From assembly GCA_947652615.1 (NCBI GenBank), contig CANTDX010000014.1, positions 1-61,341 on the forward strand: a stretch of DNA of 61,341 nucleotides, given 5' to 3'. The position numbers and the translations under genes are program-made. Positions 55,396 to 61,341 of the stretch are shown piece after piece. Under the pieces are notes generated by a model. That model ran no database searches, was not told the DNA's origin, and saw only the letters and a list, made by a program, of their open reading frames with translations. The first letter of the stretch is position 1. Each line of letters starts with the position of its first letter. Source of the stretch: an uncultured Dorea sp. Its GTDB lineage: Bacteria; Bacillota; Clostridia; Lachnospirales; Lachnospiraceae.

Positions 55396-56223
55396 CTATT
55401 TCTCCGTTAGTTTAATTGAGTCCGTAAGATTGTATGTATCCACCATATCCACAGCCTCATAAATCAGACTTCCAAACACTTTCTTAACCACATTCACTGG
55501 TGCTATCTTAATTCCCCAGTTAAATGTCTTCGTCAATCTTATTGTCTTATCATGCGCCTCTGCAATCAATTTAACCATTCTGCTCGTATTCGTATACTCA
55601 GCATTCTGCGGAAAAAATAAACCTGACTTTCCAGTATCTATCGTCTCTTTTACAAAACTACAAAGATTTCCAATATAAATCATCGAACGCTCATTATTAT
55701 AATCTGGAAATATTGGACTCTTTAATGCAAACTTTCGCAACGCTTGATAATTTCCTGTACAGTTCTTACCATAAACCATCGGTGGACGGAGACAAGCAAA
55801 GTGGAAACTCTCATCTTCTAGCTTCATAATCTCCTTGTCGGCCTGAAGCTTCGACTCACCATAAGCTGTGACTGGTTTTGGATCTGTGTTCTTCGAAATA
55901 TGTCCCACTTCTAAACCATACACAGACATAGAAGAGAGAAGTATAAATTGCTTGACGCCAACCACTTTAGCAGTTTTCGCAATGCTCACCACAAGATCAC
56001 GATTAACATCGAAAAATAGATGGCGATTCCCAGTTGTCTCTTTCATATGAGCGATTCCAACTACGCAGAAGATAAAATCAATACCTGTAAACATACTACT
56101 ACTTGGCTTCAAACCTTTAGTAGCTAATGTGTCTACCTTATATTGATCTGGCCACTTACAAAGATACTCTCTAAACGATTCTCCTATATAACTGTGTGAG
56201 CCTACTATTAGAACATTTTTCAC
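55396..56223 (-). CDS. NAD(P)-dependent sugar epimerase/reductase, SDR family (275 aa)
   Basis: An extended SDR with NVLIVGSHSYIGESFREYL, LSSMSVYGLEVG and the catalytic YGESK (Tyr-x3-Lys). The product may be a C4 epimer (such as UDP-GalNAc) or a C4-reduced 6-deoxy sugar (such as UDP-QuiNAc). Enzymes of this type often lie beside an initiating transferase, as here. Its start is GTG 56223, overlapping the TGA of the previous gene (GTGA) and preceded by AAAAAGGAG. Confidence 0.75.
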   Translation of the reverse strand: MKNVLIVGSHSYIGESFREYLCKWPDQYKVDTLATKGLKPSSSMFTGIDFIFCVVGIAHMKETTGNRHLFFDVNRDLVVSIAKTAKVVGVKQFILLSSMSVYGLEVGHISKNTDPKPVTAYGESKLQADKEIMKLEDESFHFACLRPPMVYGKNCTGNYQALRKFALKSPIFPDYNNERSMIYIGNLCSFVKETIDTGKSGLFFPQNAEYTNTSRMVKLIAEAHDKTIRLTKTFNWGIKIAPVNVVKKVFGSLIYEAVDMVDTYNLTDSIKLTEK

Positions 56224-57056
56224 TTGCACTGCTCCTTTTTGCACATCTTTCCCGTACCGCCTTCAATAACTCCGTCGCCACGTGCAACAGAAAAAATAGT
56301 TTCGATGAAACAACGACAATCAAAGCGAAACGATTCTCGATTTTTATACTCGCCATCAAGTTTGGCTTTCATCGAAATTTCAAGATCATCTCGTCCATTG
56401 ATTTGTGCCCATCCGGTCAATCCAGGCTTAATATCATTTGCACCATATTTATCACGCTCTGCTGTAAGAAAATCCTGATTCCAGAGAGCTGGACGCGGAC
56501 CAATGATACTCATATTCCCTATAAATATATCCCAAATCTGAGGTAATTCATCTAAGGAGTGTACTCTGATAAACTTACCTACTTTAGTAATGTACTGTTC
56601 AGGGTTATCTAGCATATGTGTAGGCCTATCATGAGGTGTTGACATCTTCATAGATCTGAATTTATGTAGTCTGAAATATTGTTTATTTTTCCCTACCCGC
56701 TTCTGAGTAAACAACACTGTTCCTGGATCATCAACCATAATCCAGAGGGATAAAATTAAAAATACAGGACTAAGAACCACCAATCCGCAGAAAGACAAGA
56801 CTATATCAATAATCCGCTTAATGTATCCTCCATACATACTTCTATCTGGTGTAGAATCCCCTACAGCTTCCAAATGCCCGCGCATGCCATCTGCATTTTC
56901 AGGTTCTAATTCGTTCTCTACAAACATGACTTTCTTTCCTTCCATAGAATTCTGTTCTTCTGGTTTATCCCGGTAAACAGAGGACGGCTTTTTAACCACA
57001 GCAAGTATGGTCATCACAATAATCATAATAAAAAGAAAATATATATATATCATCAT
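56220..57056 (-). CDS. Initiating phosphoglycosyl transferase, WbaP/PglC-type (278 aa)
   Basis: Transfers the first sugar phosphate to undecaprenyl phosphate. The catalytic domain (about 73-270) has the re-entrant helix with KRIIDIVLSFCGLVVLSPVF, the RVGKNKQYFRLHKFRSM region and SLDELPQIWDIFIGNMSIIG followed by GPRP. An extra hydrophobic segment (about 3-20) and acidic linker precede it. It is a polyprenol-phosphate-linked (Wzx/Wzy) system initiator. Confidence 0.92.
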   Translation of the reverse strand: MMIYIYFLFIMIIVMTILAVVKKPSSVYRDKPEEQNSMEGKKVMFVENELEPENADGMRGHLEAVGDSTPDRSMYGGYIKRIIDIVLSFCGLVVLSPVFLILSLWIMVDDPGTVLFTQKRVGKNKQYFRLHKFRSMKMSTPHDRPTHMLDNPEQYITKVGKFIRVHSLDELPQIWDIFIGNMSIIGPRPALWNQDFLTAERDKYGANDIKPGLTGWAQINGRDDLEISMKAKLDGEYKNRESFRFDCRCFIETIFSVARGDGVIEGGTGKMCKKEQCK

Positions 57057-57173
57057 ACTTCTTCCTCACTCATTATAAATTCTAATCTATCGACGCAACG
57101 TAGCATTGTGACTATCAAAAACTAATAATCCAGTGTGTTTCTACAATCACCTATGTCATCGGGATCGGTTATA

Positions 57174-57983
57174 TTAACAAACAATACCTCCCAACACCTT
57201 CACATCTCTACTGACCGCCAACTCCCTCTCCTGCCTAATCAACCTCTCATAAGACTCACCCTTCTTCTCAATAAACAGCACCCCTTCATAATACTCCAGC
57301 TTCTTAAGCGCCACCGCATGGAACACCACCTGCCTGTACGGGGAGAACGTAACCTCCCCAATCTCTTCCGCCAACTGCTCACAGATCTCCGCCACATCGT
57401 CCCCGCTTACAGTCCCCGCCAGCATGACTCTCTTTATCTTTTCCTCCGGATTCCTATGAATTGCCGCCTGAACATTGACCGCCGCAATCTTGATCTGTTC
57501 CTTCCGCGGGATCTTCGCATACGGTCCTTCCTCCAGCTTCCGAATCCACACATCCACGAATCTGAATATTTTCTTCTTCGATTCATTTTTACGGATAACC
57601 CCTAACAAAGGCATTCCAAACTTTTCCTGGAAGTTATTCTCGCTTTGCAGCTTTCCGCTCATTATAAAGCTCATACAACATATCAGACAGACCAACCCGG
57701 CCCCGCCGATCATTCCCACCACTGCAAAAGAAGCAGCCGAAAAAACCGGATCTTCAAATACAATCGGTTCTGGTGCCGCTTCTCCCTCAACCGGTTCTGT
57801 CACCGTCTGACGTGATTGTTCTTCTTTCTTCAACTGGTTCTCTGTGATCGTTGACTGGTATTTATAAATCCCCGCAATCACTGCGAAAAATATCATACAC
57901 ACAACAATCCAGCGCCACCTCTTAAGGCAATAAAACATCAAATCTATCAGATTAATTTCATTGACTTCTTGACTTCCCTCCAT
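57174..57983 (-). CDS. Short Wzz/YveK-like protein with degenerate kinase-like tail (269 aa)
   Basis: The N-terminus (NEINLIDLMFYCLKRWRWIV) and tail match the protein at 33809-35272, but the extracellular domain is reduced to about 40 residues between the two membrane segments (about 23-41 and 90-115). The tail again has KRVMLAGTVSGDDVAEIC where a P-loop would be. Start ATG 57983 after AAAGGAG. It may act as a membrane adaptor rather than a chain-length regulator. It is the second gene of the operon, after loaP. Confidence 0.75.
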   Translation of the reverse strand: MEGSQEVNEINLIDLMFYCLKRWRWIVVCMIFFAVIAGIYKYQSTITENQLKKEEQSRQTVTEPVEGEAAPEPIVFEDPVFSAASFAVVGMIGGAGLVCLICCMSFIMSGKLQSENNFQEKFGMPLLGVIRKNESKKKIFRFVDVWIRKLEEGPYAKIPRKEQIKIAAVNVQAAIHRNPEEKIKRVMLAGTVSGDDVAEICEQLAEEIGEVTFSPYRQVVFHAVALKKLEYYEGVLFIEKKGESYERLIRQERELAVSRDVKVLGGIVC

Positions 57984-58074
57984 CAATAAAATCTCCTTTC
58001 GCAATCACCGCTACATTCTACCTTCAAATATCCTAAAAACATACGGAACTTCATCCAAATAACTATACCTGCAT

Positions 58075-58599
58075 TTATTCTTTCTTTCCTATCATCTCAA
58101 TCCCCAGATGTATTACCGTCTTACGGTTCATAAAATCAACTTCAACCTTCGCGATCCGCCTGTGCAGATCGATCTTCTTAATACATCCTTCCATATTCTT
58201 CAACGGCCCGGACAGTATCGTTATCACATCATCTTCCGATACCGATATCTGGGATAACTGCACCTCCATCTTCGAATCAGAAGAATCCATAATCCGTTCA
58301 ATCCAATCCTTTTCATCACTTGAAAGAGGGATAAAATGGTCTCCCTCCTTCCCCAACAGCTTTGTAAAGGCAGGCACATGTTTCATTTCCTGATACAATT
58401 CCTGAATTCGATCGCTCGTTATGAACACATATCCCGGAAGGAGTTTCTCATGGATTACTTTCCATTCTCCCCGGAATTTTTTCTTTACCCGGCGCATTGG
58501 ATGGAAACAAGAATCATAGGATTCATTTCCCACCGTCACCCTGATCTGTTCTTCCACTTTATCTTCTGTTCCTGTAGCTACCTGAATCACATAATACAA
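58075..58599 (-). CDS. loaP: LoaP-type NusG-paralog antiterminator (174 aa)
   Basis: Binds RNA polymerase and lets it pass terminators in a long operon. The NGN domain (1-110) has MYYVIQVATGTEDKVEEQIR and the conserved KLLPGYVFI. A C-terminal KOW domain (about 122-174, ILSGPLKNMEGCIKKIDLHR) follows. LoaP proteins in Firmicutes head polysaccharide or antibiotic gene clusters; here the gene is first in a run of about 25 kb of same-strand capsule genes. Confidence 0.9.
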   Translation of the reverse strand: MYYVIQVATGTEDKVEEQIRVTVGNESYDSCFHPMRRVKKKFRGEWKVIHEKLLPGYVFITSDRIQELYQEMKHVPAFTKLLGKEGDHFIPLSSDEKDWIERIMDSSDSKMEVQLSQISVSEDDVITILSGPLKNMEGCIKKIDLHRRIAKVEVDFMNRKTVIHLGIEMIGKKE

Positions 58600-58800
58600 A
58601 ATAATCCTCCATTCATCCGATAAGGCCTACCCATTCGGGCATCCCGTGAAGCATGCTTCGCCATCCATGCCCCCAGATCTCATCTGCTGCCACAGTCATC
58701 CGTTTGTCCTCTTACCCCAAACGCCGAATATATCATACCTCAGATATCCAAGTGCCCCTGCTGCAAGGATATCTATAAAGTAATCATTCACTCTCTATCA
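58600..58800 (-). promoter_or_regulatory. Leader of the capsule operon with two adjacent stem-loops
   Basis: This spacer between the helicase and loaP has no gene. Two tight hairpins lie next to each other in the loaP leader: CGGGCATCCCG (58636-58646, three-base loop) and the palindrome GAAGCATGCTTC (58648-58659). LoaP systems are known to recognise RNA hairpins in the leader, so these are candidates. A TATGAT-like -10 is present near 58735 but no convincing -35 was found. Confidence 0.5.
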
Positions 58801-61215
58801 TCAGGCAATACTCTGTTGAATCTCTTCCCGATGCCGTCCCCATTCCATTCCGATCATCTCTAATCGCCGCACCTGATCCTCCCGCAGCGCCTTGCCCTTA
58901 CGCTTCCCGGCAAATATCTGCTTCTGCTCGTTGACCCATTTCGCAAGCCAGATGCCCTCCGCACGGTATTTCGATGGAATATTCAAGTTCCCATGTTCTT
59001 CGTAATACTCTTTCGCAAGCCCATACCGGACTTCCCATGGATCCGGCTTCACCCAGACCATTCCAAGCTCATCCAGCCGCTTCTGCCGTTCCGGGGAATG
59101 CTTCTCTCTCCCTTTCTCCCGCCTGTCCGCGATCCAGCTTCCAAGCTTATATCCTGTCGGACTCACATAACCTGCCGGCACGTTTAAGTTCCCATGTTCC
59201 TTATAATAGGCCGCTGCCTCGGCACAGCCTTTCTCCCACTGCTGCTCCGGCTTCGTCATCCAGATCATCCCAATGGAATCAAGCCTTGCAATCTGTTCCT
59301 TAGTCAGCCCGCCGTTCATGCCGCTGCCCATTTTATCGCTGATTCCGTTTCCAATACCGCCGCAACTGCCTCTGCGCAGCATACGCTGCCTCCGTATCCA
59401 CCCGCCGATCTTCAATCCCTTCGGCGAACAATAGGCATTGGGAATATTCAGATTCCCATGTTCCCGGTAATACTGCCGGCACTCTGCGAAATTCTCTTCC
59501 CACAGATGATCCGGCACATCCCAGATCATCCCAAGCTCATCCAGCGCCTTCACTCTCTCCTCTGTCAAATACGCCCGCTGAATCCCGCTCTTCCGATAGG
59601 TCCGAAGCTGGCAAATCCATGCGCCAAGCCGGACTCCCGAATCCGCCACCGTATTGACATTCGTATTCAGATCACCGTGCTCTTCATAATAACATTTCGC
59701 TTCTCTGTAATATTTCTCCCACGACAGATCCCGATAGCTTCCCCAGATCATTCCGATATCGTTTAATTTCCGGATACGGTCAGCGCTAAGCACTCCGTAT
59801 TTCTCACCGGCACGGACTCTCCGCTGGGTAAGTATCCACTGTCCAAGTCCGTAACCATCCTCTGTCTGATACCTTACCGGCACTTTCAGATCCCCGTGCT
59901 CCCGATAATACTGCTTCGCGCATTCATACATCAGATCCCACGAAGCTGTCAATGTCTCATTCAATCTCTCGAACAGCGCCACGCAGTCCCGCACCTCATC
60001 TACCACTTTGATGTGTTCATTTACAATCTCATCCTCACGGTTCATATAGTGATAGTATGATGCTACAATCTGCATCTCTTCTTCGATCGTACCGATACTG
60101 TGCAGATTCTCTATATTCAATACGATATCGAAGATCACCGCATCCTTCTTCTTGCTCGCCGACAATGCCCGTCCGATCTGCTGTTTGTAAATAATCGGCG
60201 ACACCGTGGGACGAAGCAGGACCACTCCTTCAATATCTTCCACATGGATTCCCTCATTGAGCATATCGATGCAGTACAAAAGCTTCAGATGCCCGCTCGT
60301 ATCCGCTTTAAAATCCGCAAAGGCCTGGCTTGCGGCCGGATCATCGGAGTATACAGTGTAAATATGCGGCTGCTTATCCACTTTCGCAAACCACTCCGGC
60401 GCTTTCCCGATCATTTCCGTCATATGTTCGTAGTTCGCGCAGAAGATAATATATTTCCCTGCCGGATTCTTCATATGCTTTCGAAAGATCTCATCCAGCC
60501 CGTCTGCCTTTTGAAGGGCATGCCGCAGAGCATCCAACTGCCGCTCTCCTTCATCCCGGACTGCCTTATTCTTCGCCATCCTCAACCGCTTCTGGTACTT
60601 TTCCAGATCCTTCTGATAAGAGAATACAGACAGGACATACTTGGGAGGATTCAGGATCCCCCGCACGATCGCCTCGCCAAGGGTCATCTCCGAAGCCACA
60701 TTTCCATCGAATAACTCATCGGACATATCCCTCTGATTGTCCAGATAACGGATCGCCGTTGCCGACAGCCCTAACACCGGCGTGTCCGAGTATATTGTCA
60801 ACAGCTTCTCTACTCCCTGCCCCCAAACCTTCGCACCGCAGCGGTGGAATTCATCTAATATAATATAGTCAGGACTTATTTCCCCTAATTCTTCCTCAGT
60901 CATAGTCATCAGCTTCGCATAGGTATAGAACTTGACATTCTCAAGAACATGCCTTTCCTGATCGCCGCTGACAGTCTGGTCATCCCCGTGAAATGCCCCG
61001 CTCGCCGTAAGATTCTCTACTTGCGTTTTGAAAATATATTCCGACGGCGACAGCCAGCAGATTATTTTGTCCGGGAAATCTTCACACAATTTAAATCCGA
61101 TAAATGACTTCCCTGTACCTGTAGGATGTACAATCGCCGCTTTGCCCGCAGTCTGCAGCATATCCAAAGCCGCTTGATACGCTGTCTGATTATGTTCAAA
61201 TAATTCAATTCTCAT
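58801..61215 (-). CDS. Superfamily 2 DEAD/DEAH helicase with five helicase-associated repeats (804 aa)
   Basis: The helicase core (about 1-420) has the Walker A motif VHPTGTGKSFIG (about 30-41), LDEFHRCGA (motif II), ATAIRYLDN (motif III) and IGRALSASKKKD (motif VI). The C-terminal half holds five copies of the helicase-associated domain of about 60-75 residues, each with a core like YYREHGDLKVP and ending LxxLGMxW. Such repeats occur in plasmid- and phage-related helicases and in large bacterial proteins of unknown role. The start ATG 61215 follows GGAAAGGAG. It lies just upstream of the capsule operon. Confidence 0.9.
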   Translation of the reverse strand: MRIELFEHNQTAYQAALDMLQTAGKAAIVHPTGTGKSFIGFKLCEDFPDKIICWLSPSEYIFKTQVENLTASGAFHGDDQTVSGDQERHVLENVKFYTYAKLMTMTEEELGEISPDYIILDEFHRCGAKVWGQGVEKLLTIYSDTPVLGLSATAIRYLDNQRDMSDELFDGNVASEMTLGEAIVRGILNPPKYVLSVFSYQKDLEKYQKRLRMAKNKAVRDEGERQLDALRHALQKADGLDEIFRKHMKNPAGKYIIFCANYEHMTEMIGKAPEWFAKVDKQPHIYTVYSDDPAASQAFADFKADTSGHLKLLYCIDMLNEGIHVEDIEGVVLLRPTVSPIIYKQQIGRALSASKKKDAVIFDIVLNIENLHSIGTIEEEMQIVASYYHYMNREDEIVNEHIKVVDEVRDCVALFERLNETLTASWDLMYECAKQYYREHGDLKVPVRYQTEDGYGLGQWILTQRRVRAGEKYGVLSADRIRKLNDIGMIWGSYRDLSWEKYYREAKCYYEEHGDLNTNVNTVADSGVRLGAWICQLRTYRKSGIQRAYLTEERVKALDELGMIWDVPDHLWEENFAECRQYYREHGNLNIPNAYCSPKGLKIGGWIRRQRMLRRGSCGGIGNGISDKMGSGMNGGLTKEQIARLDSIGMIWMTKPEQQWEKGCAEAAAYYKEHGNLNVPAGYVSPTGYKLGSWIADRREKGREKHSPERQKRLDELGMVWVKPDPWEVRYGLAKEYYEEHGNLNIPSKYRAEGIWLAKWVNEQKQIFAGKRKGKALREDQVRRLEMIGMEWGRHREEIQQSIA

Positions 61216-61308
61216 ATCCGCGGCTCCTTTCCTATTACAAGTAATGTCTGACGGCTGAGATGTATATTTGACGAACTGTAACCTCGTCACAATCCACAAT
61301 ATCTCCGT

Positions 61309-61341
61309 CAAAAATGTAATGAAGTATCATCCTTCATTACA
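61309..61341 (-). terminator. Rho-independent terminator at the window edge
   Basis: Read on the minus strand, arms TGTAATGAAG and CTTCATTACA are perfectly complementary around a seven-base loop and are followed by TTTTTG. It marks the end of a minus-strand transcript that begins beyond the window. Confidence 0.7.

Noticed and set aside
58974..60714. Repeated segments on the plus strand and the low-complexity feel of this region
   Set aside because: They are antisense to the protein-level repeats of the helicase. The DNA copies are diverged, so this is not a tandem-repeat or CRISPR locus.

Overview
The window reads as chromosomal DNA of a mid-GC Firmicute, most likely a gut Lachnospiraceae (class Clostridia). 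This rests on strong GGAGG-type ribosome binding sites, YesMN-type two-component regulation of a CUT1 sugar transporter, an NfnAB pair, a CsoR-CopA copper module, a LoaP-type NusG paralog heading a polysaccharide operon, and AAA-like ATPases of a type common in that family. No rRNA, tRNA or CRISPR array was recognised.

Layout. (1) 1-3.2 kb, minus strand apart from the scar: a scarred region with decayed fragments (an HsdS-like remnant and a partial, internally deleted copy of the neighbouring genes), then a small unknown gene, a deoxyribosyltransferase-like gene and an AAA-like ATPase with a nuclease-like C-terminus. (2) 3.3-13.4 kb, minus: a glycan-use cluster with a solute-binding lipoprotein, two CUT1 permeases, a YesM/YesN two-component system, a GH3 glycosidase and a DUF4340-like lipoprotein, with hairpins after the binding-protein gene and after the permeases. 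(3) 13.6-18.5 kb, plus: a folate operon folC-folE-HD-folP-folBK, interrupted by a HicAB toxin-antitoxin pair with its own promoter. (4) 18.4-32.1 kb: mixed housekeeping and metabolism, comprising a phosphoesterase, a cytoplasmic BMP-domain protein, GNAT, CopA (with a fused CopZ domain), CsoR, TrmO, endonuclease IV, a GH5 lipoprotein, GlgX and NfnAB. (5) 32.1-33.7 kb: a second AAA-like ATPase. (6) 33.8-58.6 kb, all minus: a capsule or exopolysaccharide locus read from loaP downwards. (7) 58.8-61.2 kb: a superfamily 2 helicase with five helicase-associated repeats.

The polysaccharide locus is the most distinctive part. It encodes LoaP (transcription elongation control), two Wzz-like proteins, an initiating phosphoglycosyl transferase, three glycosyltransferases (GT4, GT9, GT2), Wzx and Wzy, and three nucleotide-sugar modules. 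These are ADP-heptose (GmhA, HldE, GmhB, HldD), a dTDP-3-amino-3,6-dideoxyhexose with N-acyl decoration (ketoisomerase, aminotransferase, GNAT, ankyrin-containing N-formyltransferase), and UDP-N-acetyl-L-fucosamine (CapE, CapF, CapG). An initiating transferase plus three glycosyltransferases suggests a tetrasaccharide repeat holding heptose, L-FucNAc and an N-acylated aminosugar (inference). The core, about 42-57 kb, is clearly richer in A+T than its flanks, as expected for an exchangeable serotype cassette.

Main candidates for new biology: an 11-G tract in the aminosugar acetyltransferase gene, just upstream of the competing formyltransferase, that could switch the decoration; a full ADP-heptose pathway in a Gram-positive-type genome; a pyruvoyl arginine decarboxylase and a membrane-anchored GNAT protein inside the capsule operon; HicAB embedded in the folate operon; a CopA-CopZ fusion that keeps a ribosome binding site and start codon for the chaperone; and a cytoplasmic fusion of a ParB-like domain to a BMP domain.
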